Shown here: positions 32,961 to 41,726 of the stretch, in pieces | How the letters are laid out: each line of letters begins with the position of its first letter | Numbering within the stretch: position 1 is the first letter of the stretch | Assembly (NCBI GenBank): GCA_039812485.1 | Contig: JBDIAP010000001.1 | Span: 15,032-79,031, forward strand | From: Kineosphaera sp039812485 | GTDB lineage: Bacteria; Actinomycetota; Actinomycetes; Actinomycetales; Dermatophilaceae | Reading direction: 5' to 3' | DNA length: 64,000 nt | Program-made: the position numbers and the translations under genes | The notes under the pieces: generated by a model | Databases searched by the model: none | What the model saw: the letters and a program-made list of their open reading frames with translations, nothing else | What the model was told of the DNA's origin: nothing

Positions 32961-35183
32961 GTGGCAGACAAGCCCTCCACCGATCGTTCCGAGACTCGTT
33001 CTGTGACGGCGCCGAAAGCGGACGCCGTGGGTTGGTCCGATCTTGACGTGCGCGCCGTCGACACGGTCCGTGTCCTGGCCGCCGACGCCGTGCAGAAGAC
33101 GGGCAACGGCCACCCGGGCACGGCGATCAGCCTCGCGCCGCTCGCCTATCTGCTCTACCAGCAGGTCGTCCGGCACGACGTCACCGACCCACACTGGATC
33201 GGTCGCGATCGGTTCGTGCTCTCCGCTGGCCACTCGAGCCTCACGCAATACGTGCAGCTCTACTTCGACGGGCTGCTCGAGAAGGCCGACCTGCAGGCGC
33301 TGCGCACGTGGGGCTCCAAGACCCCGGGCCACCCCGAGGTGCACCACACGCAGGGCGTCGATCTCACGACGGGCCCGCTCGGCTCGGGCGTGGCCACCGG
33401 CATCGGCATGGCGATGGCCCAGCGCCGCCAGCGCGGCCTCTACGACCCCGACGCCGCCCCCGGGGAGAGCGTCTTCGACCACCACATCTACATCGTCGCC
33501 GGCGACGGCTGCATGATGGAAGGCGTCTCCGCCGAGGCGAGTTCGCTGGCGGGCACGCAGCAGCTCGGCAACGTCACGATGTTCTACGACCAGAACCAGA
33601 TCTCCATCGAGGACGACACCGACGTCTCGTTCACCGAGGACGTCGCCAAGCGCTACGAGGCCTACGGCTGGGACGTGCGCGTCGTGCCGTGGCGACGCGA
33701 GCACGGCACGACCTCGCCGGACTACGTCGAGGACGTCGACGCGCTGATGGAGGCCATCGAGGCCGGACGCAAGGTCACCGACAAGCCCACGCTCATCGTG
33801 GTGCGCACCGTCATCGCCTGGCCCTCGCCGACCAAGCAGGGCTCCGGCAAGTCGCACGGCTCCGCCCTCGGCGACGACGAAATCAAGGGCATGAAGAAGC
33901 TGCTCGGCTTCGACCCCGAGCAGACGTTCGAGGTGTCCGACGAGGTCATCGAGCATGTCCGCGGCAGCCGCGCGGCCCGCAGCGCCACGCTCCGCAAGGA
34001 CTGGGACGCCCGGTTCGAGGCGTGGAGCACGGCCAACCCCGACCAGGCGAGGCTGCTCGCCCGGGTGCGGGCGCACGGCCTGCCCGAGGGCTTCGACGAG
34101 GCCTTCCCGACGTGGGAGGCGGACCCCAAGGGCGTCGCCACCCGCGCCGCCTCCGGCAAGGTGCTCACCGCCCTGGCCGACGTGCTGCCGGAGCTGTGGG
34201 GCGGCTCGGCCGACCTCGCGGAGTCCAACAACACGACGATGGGCGGCCAGCCCTCCTTCATCCCCAGCGACCGCCAGACGTCCGAGTGGCAGGGCAACCC
34301 CTACGGGCGCACCCTGCACTTCGGTGTCCGCGAGAACGCGATGGGCATGATCGTCAACGGCATCGCGCTCGAGGGCCTGACCCGGGCCTACGGCGGCACG
34401 TTCCTCGTGTTCTCCGACTACATGCGGCCCGCGGTGCGGCTCGGAGCGATCCAGGAGTGCGACGCGATATACGTGTGGACGCACGACTCGATCGGCCTCG
34501 GCGAGGACGGCCCGACCCACCAGCCCATCGAGCACCTCGCGGCGCTGCGGGCCATCCCGGGCCTGGACATCGTGCGTCCCGCCGACGCCAACGAGACCGC
34601 GCAGGCGTGGAAGTCGATCCTGTCGCGGCACGGGCGGCCCACCGGCCTGGCCCTCTCCCGTCAGGCGCTGCCGGTCTTCGATCGCGCGACGATGGGTTCG
34701 GCGCAGGGGGTGGCCCGCGGGGCCTACGTGCTCGTCGAGGGCTCCGCCGCCACGCCGGACGTCATCCTCATCGCCACCGGCTCCGAGGTGTCCCTGGCCG
34801 TCGAGGCCGCGCAGACCCTGGAGGGCGAGGGCATCGCGACCCGGGTCGTCTCCATGCCGAGCGTCGAGTGGTTCGCGCGCGAGGACGACGCCTACAAGGA
34901 GGAGGTCCTCCCCCAGGCGGTCAGGGCCCGCGTCAGCGTCGAGGCCGGCAGCCCGCTCGGCTGGCGGGAGCTCGTCGGGGATTCCGGCAAGATCATCGGC
35001 ATCGACCACTTCGGTGCGTCCGCCGACGGCAAGACCCTGCTCAGGGAGTTCGGCTTCACCCCCGAGGCCGTCGTGGCCGCGGCCAAGGAATCGATCGCCC
35101 GGGCGCAGGCCGCCGGGGGCCACGCGGTGCCCGGCGGGGACGGACCCGTCGCAGGTCAGGCAGGTTTCGAGGAAGGAAACTAG
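32961..35183 (+). CDS. tkt: transketolase
   Basis: Thiamine diphosphate enzyme that moves two-carbon units between sugar phosphates. The 740 residues include GNGHPGTAISLAP near the N-terminus, the cofactor motif GDGCMMEGVSAEA, and the pyrimidine-domain motifs DIVRPADANE and HDSIGLGEDGPTHQP. It is slightly longer than usual because of an extended C-terminus. The GTG at 32961 follows AAGGAG. It is the first gene of the pentose phosphate operon, 2 bp before tal. Confidence 0.96.
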   Translation: MADKPSTDRSETRSVTAPKADAVGWSDLDVRAVDTVRVLAADAVQKTGNGHPGTAISLAPLAYLLYQQVVRHDVTDPHWIGRDRFVLSAGHSSLTQYVQLYFDGLLEKADLQALRTWGSKTPGHPEVHHTQGVDLTTGPLGSGVATGIGMAMAQRRQRGLYDPDAAPGESVFDHHIYIVAGDGCMMEGVSAEASSLAGTQQLGNVTMFYDQNQISIEDDTDVSFTEDVAKRYEAYGWDVRVVPWRREHGTTSPDYVEDVDALMEAIEAGRKVTDKPTLIVVRTVIAWPSPTKQGSGKSHGSALGDDEIKGMKKLLGFDPEQTFEVSDEVIEHVRGSRAARSATLRKDWDARFEAWSTANPDQARLLARVRAHGLPEGFDEAFPTWEADPKGVATRAASGKVLTALADVLPELWGGSADLAESNNTTMGGQPSFIPSDRQTSEWQGNPYGRTLHFGVRENAMGMIVNGIALEGLTRAYGGTFLVFSDYMRPAVRLGAIQECDAIYVWTHDSIGLGEDGPTHQPIEHLAALRAIPGLDIVRPADANETAQAWKSILSRHGRPTGLALSRQALPVFDRATMGSAQGVARGAYVLVEGSAATPDVILIATGSEVSLAVEAAQTLEGEGIATRVVSMPSVEWFAREDDAYKEEVLPQAVRARVSVEAGSPLGWRELVGDSGKIIGIDHFGASADGKTLLREFGFTPEAVVAAAKESIARAQAAGGHAVPGGDGPVAGQAGFEEGN

Positions 35184-35185
35184 GC

Positions 35186-36322
35186 GTGGTGGACACCGGC
35201 AATCTCGCGGCGCTGACGCAGGCCGGCGTCTCCATCTGGCTCGACGACCTCAACCGCACCCTCATTCGCTCCGGCGAGCTCGAGAAGCTCATCGAGAGTT
35301 CCGGGGTCGTGGGGGTGACGACGAACCCGACGATCTTCGCCGCGGCCCTCTCGCAGGGCCAGGCCTACGACGACCAGGTCCGGCGTCTCGCCCGGGCCGG
35401 CACCAACGTCGAGGCCGCGGTCTTCGACATCACGACGCAGGACGTGCGGGACGCCTGCGATGTGCTGCGCCCGGTCTTCGACGCCACCGGTGGCCGGGAC
35501 GGGCGCGTGTCGATCGAGGTCGACCCGCGGCTGGCGCGCGACAAGGCCGGCACCGTCGAGATGGCCCAGCGCCTGTGGCAGGCGGTCGATCGGCCCAACG
35601 TCATGATCAAGATCCCGGCGACCGTCGAGGGCCTGCCCGCCATCGCCGAGTCGATCGCGGCGGGCATCAGCATCAACGTGACGCTGATCTTTTCGCTCGA
35701 CCGCTATCGGGGCGTCATGAACGCCTTCCTCACCGGCCTGGAGCAGGCCCGCGAGCACGGGCGCGACCTGTCGGTCATCCGCTCGGTCGCGTCCTTCTTC
35801 GTCTCGCGGGTCGACTCCGAGGTCGACATGCGTCTCGACGCGATCGCCGCCGAGCACCCCGAGCTGGCCACGCAGGCCCGGCAGCTCAAGGGCAAGGCCG
35901 GCATCGCCAACGCACGCCTGGCCTATCAGGCGTTCGAGGAGGTCTTCGCGACACCGCGGTGGGCCAACCTCGCCGACGACGGCGCGCACAAGCAGCGCCC
36001 GCTGTGGGCCTCGACCGGCGTCAAGAACCCCGACTACCCCGACACGATGTATGTCGTCGAGCTCGTGGCCCCCGACACGGTGAACACCATGCCCGGCAAG
36101 ACTCTCGCCGCGGTGGCCGACCACGGTCACATCGAGAGCGACACCGTGACCGGTGGTGTTGCGCAGGCCGCCGCCGTGCTCGACGATCTCGAGCGCATCG
36201 GCGTGTCCTACGTCGACGTCGTGGAGCTGCTGGAGAAGGAGGGGCTCGAGAAGTTCGACGCCTCCTGGGAGCAACTGCTCGACTCCGTCGACACCGCCCT
36301 GACGAAAGCGAAGGACGAGTGA
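35186..36322 (+). CDS. tal: transaldolase
   Basis: Moves a dihydroxyacetone unit between sugar phosphates. The 378-residue protein has the actinobacterial type motifs: VSIWLDDLNR, TTNPTIFAAAL, and the Schiff-base lysine in NVMIKIPAT. Two adjacent GTG codons (35186 and 35189) could start it; GGAAGG lies upstream of both. It ends in a GTGA overlap with zwf, so the genes are coupled. Confidence 0.95.
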   Translation: MVDTGNLAALTQAGVSIWLDDLNRTLIRSGELEKLIESSGVVGVTTNPTIFAAALSQGQAYDDQVRRLARAGTNVEAAVFDITTQDVRDACDVLRPVFDATGGRDGRVSIEVDPRLARDKAGTVEMAQRLWQAVDRPNVMIKIPATVEGLPAIAESIAAGISINVTLIFSLDRYRGVMNAFLTGLEQAREHGRDLSVIRSVASFFVSRVDSEVDMRLDAIAAEHPELATQARQLKGKAGIANARLAYQAFEEVFATPRWANLADDGAHKQRPLWASTGVKNPDYPDTMYVVELVAPDTVNTMPGKTLAAVADHGHIESDTVTGGVAQAAAVLDDLERIGVSYVDVVELLEKEGLEKFDASWEQLLDSVDTALTKAKDE

Positions 36323-37863
36323 GCCAGACCCTGTTCGGTCCCGGCCTGAACCCGCTGCGCGACCCGCGCGACAAACGACTCCCCCGCATCGCGGGCCCCT
36401 GCAGCATGGTGATGTTCGGCGTCACCGGCGACCTGGCCCGCAAGAAGCTCATGCCGGCGATCTATGACCTGTCCAACCGCGGGCTGCTGCCGCCGGGCTT
36501 CGCGCTCGTCGGTTTCGCCCGCCGCGACTGGGAGGACCAGGACTTCGGCAACGTCGTCCACGACTCCGTGCGCACCCACGCCCGCACCCCCTTCCAGGAG
36601 GAGGTGTGGCGCCAGCTGGCCGAGGGGCTGCGGTTCGTGCCGGGCACGTTCGACGACCCGAAGGCCTTCGAGCAGCTCGCCACGACCCTGCGCGGGCTCG
36701 ACGAGGAGCGCGGCACCGGGGGCAACCACGCCTTCTACCTGTCGATCCCGCCGGGCAACTTCGCCGGCGTGTGCGAGCAGCTTCAGCGCTCCGGCCTCAC
36801 CGAGCAGCACGGCGACTCGTGGCGGCGCGTCGTCATCGAGAAGCCCTTCGGTCACGACCTGGCGAGCGCCCGGGCGCTCAACGACATCGTCGAGACCGTC
36901 TTCCCGCCCGACTCCGTCTTCCGCATCGACCACTACCTCGGCAAGGAGACGGTGCAGAACCTGCTGGCGATGCGCTTCGCGAACCAGATGTACGAGCCGA
37001 TCTGGAACAGCAACTACGTCGACCACGTGCAGATCACGATGGCCGAGGACATCGGCATCGGCGGGCGCGCCGGCTACTACGACGGCATCGGCGCGGCGCG
37101 CGACGTCATCCAGAACCACCTCCTGCAGCTCCTGGCCCTCACGGCGATGGAGGAGCCGGTCGCCTTCGACGCCAAGCACCTGCGGGCCGAGAAGGAGAAG
37201 GTGCTCTCGGCGGTGCGGCTGGCGGGCCCTGTCGAGGAGGCCACGGCGCGCGGACAATACGCCGCCGGCTGGCAGGGCGGCGAGAAGGTCATCGGCTACC
37301 TGCAGGAAGAGGGTGTCGACCCCGGATCGATCACCGAGACCTACGCGGCGCTCAAGCTCGAGGTGGCCACGCGGCGATGGGCCGGCGTGCCCTTCTACCT
37401 GCGCACGGGCAAGCGCCTGCCGAAGCGGGTCACCGAGATCGCCGTCGTCTTCAAGCGCGCCCCGCACCTGCCCTTCAACGACACCGAGACCGAGGAGCTG
37501 GGGCAGAACGCCATCGTCATCCGGGTGCAACCCGACGAGGGCGTGACGATCCGGTTCGGATCGAAGGTGCCCGGGGCGCAGATGGAGGTGCGCGACGTGA
37601 CGATGGACTTCGGCTACGGCCGCGCCTTCACCGAGTCCAGCCCCGAGGCCTACGAGCGGCTCATCCTCGACGTGCTGCTCGGTGACCCACCGCTCTTCCC
37701 GCGGCATCAGGAGGTCGAGCTGTCCTGGCAGATCCTCGACCCGGTGACGAGGGCGTGGGCCGAATGCGGCAACGTGCCGGAGCCGTATGCCTCCGGGCAC
37801 TGGGGTCCGAATTCCGCCCACGAGATGCTCGCCCGCGACGGACGCCACTGGAGGATGCCGTGA
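36319..37863 (+). CDS. zwf: glucose-6-phosphate 1-dehydrogenase
   Basis: First enzyme of the oxidative pentose phosphate pathway, giving NADPH. The 514 residues include the coenzyme motif GVTGDLARKK, the substrate site RIDHYLGKETV, and the C-terminal FYLRTGKRLPKR block. The GTG start overlaps the tal stop by 4 bp, and the stop overlaps the opcA start. OpcA encoded next is its known partner in actinobacteria. Confidence 0.97.
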   Translation: MSQTLFGPGLNPLRDPRDKRLPRIAGPCSMVMFGVTGDLARKKLMPAIYDLSNRGLLPPGFALVGFARRDWEDQDFGNVVHDSVRTHARTPFQEEVWRQLAEGLRFVPGTFDDPKAFEQLATTLRGLDEERGTGGNHAFYLSIPPGNFAGVCEQLQRSGLTEQHGDSWRRVVIEKPFGHDLASARALNDIVETVFPPDSVFRIDHYLGKETVQNLLAMRFANQMYEPIWNSNYVDHVQITMAEDIGIGGRAGYYDGIGAARDVIQNHLLQLLALTAMEEPVAFDAKHLRAEKEKVLSAVRLAGPVEEATARGQYAAGWQGGEKVIGYLQEEGVDPGSITETYAALKLEVATRRWAGVPFYLRTGKRLPKRVTEIAVVFKRAPHLPFNDTETEELGQNAIVIRVQPDEGVTIRFGSKVPGAQMEVRDVTMDFGYGRAFTESSPEAYERLILDVLLGDPPLFPRHQEVELSWQILDPVTRAWAECGNVPEPYASGHWGPNSAHEMLARDGRHWRMP

Positions 37864-38837
37864 TCGTCGACCTGCCTGCCACGTCCGTCGGGGCCGTGGC
37901 CAAGAAGCTCGTCCGGCTGCGGGAGGACGTCGGCGCGATGGCGCTGGGCCGGGTGCTCACGCTCATCATCGTCACCGACGAGCGTGACGCCGAGAGCGCG
38001 CTCGACATCGCGGGGGACGCGACCCGCCAGCATCCCAGCCGCATCGTGTGCGTCGTCACCGGCAACCGACGGGCCGCCAACCGCATCGACGCCCAGATCA
38101 GGGTCGGCGGCGACGCGGGAGCGAGCGAGGTCGTCGTGCTGCGCCTCTACGGGGAGCTCACCAAGCACGGCGAGGCGGTCGTGCTGCCGCTGCTGCTCGC
38201 CGACTCGCCTGTCGTCGCGTGGTGGCCCTACGAGGGCCCGAAGAACGCGGCGCAGGATCCGATCGGCCAACTGGCGTCGCGGCGGATCACCGACAGCGAG
38301 CACTCCCCGAGCCCGCCGAAGGCCATCTCCGCGCGCGCCAAGACGTATGTCGACGGCGACACCGACCTCGTGTGGACTCGCACGACGAAATGGCGCGGGC
38401 TGCTGGCCGCCGCCCTCGACCAGCCCCCCTACGAGCCGGTCACGGCGATCACGGTCGCCGGCGGGCTCGACTCCGCCTCGTGCGACCTCCTCGCCGGATG
38501 GCTGGCGAGCTACCTCGAGGCGCCCGTGACGCGGGCGCGGACGCCCGCCGGCACCGGGCTCGTCAGCGTGCGGCTCGAGCGGGCGTCCGGCAACGTCGAC
38601 CTCGTGCGGCCCGACGGCGCCATCGCGACGCTGGACCAGGTCGGTCAGCCCACCCGGCGGGTCGCGCTACCGCGGCGCTCCGACGCCGAATGCCTCGCCG
38701 ACGAGCTCGCCCGCCTCGACTCCGACGAGGTCTACGAGCGGGTGCTGCACGACGGGCTGCGGCGACTCCACGACAGGCGCACGATGCCCGCGGCCGAGGC
38801 GGTGGAGCAGGGGCTCGCTCCGTCGCCCGACGGGTAG
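37860..38837 (+). CDS. opcA: glucose-6-phosphate dehydrogenase assembly protein OpcA
   Basis: Actinobacterial partner of Zwf needed for active, redox-controlled dehydrogenase. The 325 residues match the family, with MALGRVLTLIIVT, SRIVCVVTG, VVAWWPYEGP and KTYVDGDTDLVWTR. The GTG at 37860 overlaps the zwf stop. In most relatives pgl follows directly; here it does not, and a strong terminator comes after. Confidence 0.93.
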   Translation: MIVDLPATSVGAVAKKLVRLREDVGAMALGRVLTLIIVTDERDAESALDIAGDATRQHPSRIVCVVTGNRRAANRIDAQIRVGGDAGASEVVVLRLYGELTKHGEAVVLPLLLADSPVVAWWPYEGPKNAAQDPIGQLASRRITDSEHSPSPPKAISARAKTYVDGDTDLVWTRTTKWRGLLAAALDQPPYEPVTAITVAGGLDSASCDLLAGWLASYLEAPVTRARTPAGTGLVSVRLERASGNVDLVRPDGAIATLDQVGQPTRRVALPRRSDAECLADELARLDSDEVYERVLHDGLRRLHDRRTMPAAEAVEQGLAPSPDG

Positions 38838-38898
38838 CTCACCCAGGCCCACGACGACGCCGAGGCGCAGCCGGTGCAGTAGGCCGTCGACCCCTGCA

Positions 38899-38932
38899 CA
38901 CCCAGCACGAGCGAACACCCAGCACGAGCGAA
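38899..38932. repeat. 17-bp tandem duplication before the operon terminator
   Basis: CACCCAGCACGAGCGAA occurs twice head to tail, at 38899-38915 and 38916-38932, without mismatch. The second copy runs into the terminator stem. Confidence 0.8.
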
Positions 38933-38958
38933 GGGAGCCCCACCAGGGGCTCCCTTCG
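38929..38958 (+). terminator. terminator of the tkt-tal-zwf-opcA operon
   Basis: Perfect 13-bp stem CGAAGGGAGCCCC / GGGGCTCCCTTCG with a 4-nt ACCA loop. It is about 90 bp after opcA and before the convergent membrane protein gene. Confidence 0.85.
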
Positions 38959-39026
38959 TCACTCGTGGCGTGACTCCCGCCGTCGGCGTCGGGCCGCGGT
39001 GGCCGGCGGTGGGGCCGCCCGCCTGC

Positions 39027-39629
39027 TCATCGCCTCGGGGTGAGCCGCTGGGTGCTGCGACGCACATCCTGGACCCTCCCGAGGACAGGCGGCTCGAAGC
39101 CGAGGAGGCCGGATTCGTGCCGGCGCGGCTCGACGGAAGCGGTGTCGCCCCTGAGCGCCCGCCGCCGACGGTCGAGGCGCACCCCCTGCACGCCGAGGCT
39201 CACCGCGATGTAGACGAACATCGACGCCGAGTCGAAGGCCGGGGCGCCGCCGGTCACCCCGAAGAGACGCGGCACGAGGGTCGAGCTCACCGCGTGCAGC
39301 CCGAACGCGGCGAGCCACAGCAGCAGCGTGAGCATCGTGCCGCTACGCAGCCACATGCCGTCCTGCCCCGGCCACAGCCGGTAGGAGTCCGCGCGCGGGA
39401 CGGCGATGAGGCCCGCCGCAACGAGTGCGACGACCAAGGCCACCCATTGCCCGAGCGGCACGGAGCCGTGCCAAACGAACGGTGCGAGCTGGTAGAGGCC
39501 GAGGACGCCGAGGACGGCGGGGACCTTGAACGGGTTGTCCCGAAGTGGTCGCGTGGCCAGCTGCCGCCACAGGACGAGAGCGATGACGATGGCGATCGGA
39601 GCTGCCGAGAGCAGGAGCTGCGTGGTCAT
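39027..39629 (-). CDS. multi-pass membrane protein of unknown function
   Basis: A 200-residue protein with about five hydrophobic segments in the first 150 residues (LLLSAAPIAIVIALVLW, then QWVALVVALVAAGLIAV and others), followed by a basic, disordered C-terminus. The PLRDNPFKVPAVLGVLGLYQ block recalls DUF1453/CcdC-like proteins, but this is tentative. It is divergent from the sensor kinase gene with about 120-140 bp between, suggesting it may be a target of that two-component system. Confidence 0.65.
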   Translation of the reverse strand: MTTQLLLSAAPIAIVIALVLWRQLATRPLRDNPFKVPAVLGVLGLYQLAPFVWHGSVPLGQWVALVVALVAAGLIAVPRADSYRLWPGQDGMWLRSGTMLTLLLWLAAFGLHAVSSTLVPRLFGVTGGAPAFDSASMFVYIAVSLGVQGVRLDRRRRALRGDTASVEPRRHESGLLGFEPPVLGRVQDVRRSTQRLTPRR

Positions 39630-39765
39630 GGCTCCACGATGGCTGGGCGGGGGCCCACCGCGCCTCGGCCCGGGGGTGGAGACGAGGTTGAGCCCGGGTG
39701 GAGCTGGGGTCGATACGCGACCGCAGGGCTCTGGCCGGCAGGTGCCGGGAGTGACCGTTTTGCCT

Positions 39766-40953
39766 ATGGAGTCGCTCGCCCGCGAGGCTTTCCGCGCCGA
39801 CCGGCTGGCGCTGCGACTGCTTGTCGCCGCGGGCGCCGTCGGGTCGGCCGCGTCGGCAGCTCCCGGCGTGACGGGCGCCCGCCTGTGGATGGGCTGGGTG
39901 GCGATCGCGACGTTCTCGGTGGTCCACATCGCGGTGCTCGAGGGTCCCGGGTTGCCTCCGGTGTGGCGACACGACAGGCGCAGCTCCCTCGTCGGGCTCG
40001 TCGTCCTCGCGGCCGCGGCCGTGGGGGCGCTCCTGTCGTTCGACGTGCACCCCGCGCTGATCTGGTTGCCCCTCGTGGTCGTCGTCCAGGCCGCCCGCTC
40101 ACTGCCGCCCTGGCCCGCGGTCGCGGTGGCGGCCGGGCCGTCGCTCGCCGTGGTGGCCGCGTCGTGGCAGGACGGTCAGAGCCTGCAGTCGGCCGGGCTC
40201 AACCTCGTGATCGCCGGGCTCGTCTTCGCGTTCATGGTGCTGCGGCGCCGCCAACGGGACCTCGACGACCTTGCCGCCGCCCAGCGGGAGGTCATCGAGC
40301 GCGAGCGCGCGAGGGCGGCTTCGGCCGATCTGCAGCGCGAGATCGGCGCTCGCCTGCACGACGTCCTGGCGCACACCCTCTCCGGGCTCGTCGTCTCGCT
40401 GACCACGGCCTCGCTGCAGGCTCGGGCGGAGTCGGCCTCGCCCGAGCTGCGGGATCGTCTCGATGCGGCGACCGAGCTGGCCCGGTCCGGCCTGGTGGAA
40501 GCCCGGCAGGCGGTCGAGTCGCTGCGTCCGCGCACCGAGCCGACGCCGGGGCTGCCCGGGGGCCGACCGACGGCCGAGGGCCTGACCGCATGGTTCGAGG
40601 TCGCCGCGGATCGGCTCTCTCGCTCCGCGGGCGCGCGGGTGCGGTTGACCGGCGATCTGGGGCTCGTGCCCCCGGACCAGGCCGATCTCGCCCGTTCCGT
40701 GCTCATGGAGTCGCTGACGAACTCGCTGCGCCATTCCCCCGCGTGCACCGTCGAGGTGAGCGCCGATCCCGTGGCGCTGTCCGTCGTCTCGCGTCGAGAA
40801 CGCGACCCGGCGGGCGGTCCTGAGAGCGGACCTCATCCCAGCGGCCGACACGGGCTCGCCGGGCTGCGTCGACGCGTCGAGGCGGCCGGCGGGAGACTGC
40901 ACGCCGGGCCTACCGAGCAGGGGTGGACCCTTCGATGGGAGTTCGCGACATGA
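39766..40953 (+). CDS. sensor histidine kinase (NarL-partner type)
   Basis: Membrane kinase of 395 residues. The N-terminal 160 residues hold about six helices, a sensor without large loops. The phosphoacceptor H198 is in the HisKA_3 box ARLHDVLAHTLSG. The ATPase domain shows LMESLTNSLRHS and HGLAGLRRRVEAAGG. The ATG at 39766 or the in-frame GTG at 39751 could start it. Its stop overlaps the response regulator start (ATGA), so the pair is coupled. The signal is unknown; membrane stress is typical for such intramembrane sensors. Confidence 0.9.
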   Translation: MESLAREAFRADRLALRLLVAAGAVGSAASAAPGVTGARLWMGWVAIATFSVVHIAVLEGPGLPPVWRHDRRSSLVGLVVLAAAAVGALLSFDVHPALIWLPLVVVVQAARSLPPWPAVAVAAGPSLAVVAASWQDGQSLQSAGLNLVIAGLVFAFMVLRRRQRDLDDLAAAQREVIERERARAASADLQREIGARLHDVLAHTLSGLVVSLTTASLQARAESASPELRDRLDAATELARSGLVEARQAVESLRPRTEPTPGLPGGRPTAEGLTAWFEVAADRLSRSAGARVRLTGDLGLVPPDQADLARSVLMESLTNSLRHSPACTVEVSADPVALSVVSRRERDPAGGPESGPHPSGRHGLAGLRRRVEAAGGRLHAGPTEQGWTLRWEFAT

Positions 40954-41702
40954 CATCCGCGCCGGACGAGGGCCAGAGCGTCAGCGTCGTCGTCGCCGAC
41001 GACCAGACCGTCGTGCGCGAGGGGCTTCGGGCCATGCTGGGCTTCCTGCCGGGCATCGTCGTCGTCGCGACGGCGGCGAGTGCCGAGGAGGCCCTCGACC
41101 TCGTGGCTCGACACGACCCCGATGTGCTGCTCACCGACCTGCGGATGCCGGGCATCGGCGGGGTCGAGGGCATCCGACGACTGCGCGACTCCGGGGCGCG
41201 GACCCGCGCGGTCGCCCTCACGACCTACGACGACGGCGACACGATCCGGGCCGCGCTGGGAGCCGGTGCCCTCGGCTTCCTCAACAAGGACTCCGACCCG
41301 GCGACCCTGGCGACAGCGATCCAGGCGGCGGCCGCGGGCCGCAGCCTGCTCGACGCTCGGGTCATCGACGCTGTCGTGCGGGGCGCGCCCGCGCAGGCGC
41401 CTCTCGCCGATCGCGGTAATACCGAGGACTTCAGCACCGCCCGAGCCGACGTGCCCGGTCAAGCGGCCCGGCATCCCGACGGACTCACCGAGCGCGAGGT
41501 CGACGTCCTGCGGCTCATCGCGTCCGGGCTCGCCAACGGCCAGATCGCCCGCGAACTGTACGTCTCCCTGAGCACCGTCAAGACTCACGTCAACCATCTC
41601 TTCGCCAAGACCTGCTGCACCTCGCGCGCCGACCTCGTGCGTTACGCCTACGACCATGCCCTGACGCCCGGGCCGTGCGGCGAGCACTCGCCTCGCCGGT
41701 GA
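40950..41702 (+). CDS. NarL/FixJ-type response regulator
   Basis: A 250-residue DNA-binding regulator. The receiver domain has acidic residues D17/D18, the phospho-acceptor D63 (LLTDLRMPG), the switch Thr at about 91 and K113. A LuxR-type HTH lies near 180-240 (LTEREVDVLRLIASGLANGQIA). The linker between domains is about 45 residues longer than usual. The start overlaps the kinase stop by 4 bp. It ends convergent to the GH13 gene. Confidence 0.92.
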   Translation: MTSAPDEGQSVSVVVADDQTVVREGLRAMLGFLPGIVVVATAASAEEALDLVARHDPDVLLTDLRMPGIGGVEGIRRLRDSGARTRAVALTTYDDGDTIRAALGAGALGFLNKDSDPATLATAIQAAAAGRSLLDARVIDAVVRGAPAQAPLADRGNTEDFSTARADVPGQAARHPDGLTEREVDVLRLIASGLANGQIARELYVSLSTVKTHVNHLFAKTCCTSRADLVRYAYDHALTPGPCGEHSPRR

Positions 41703-41726
41703 CACCGGGGACGCCCGCGCCGGTCG

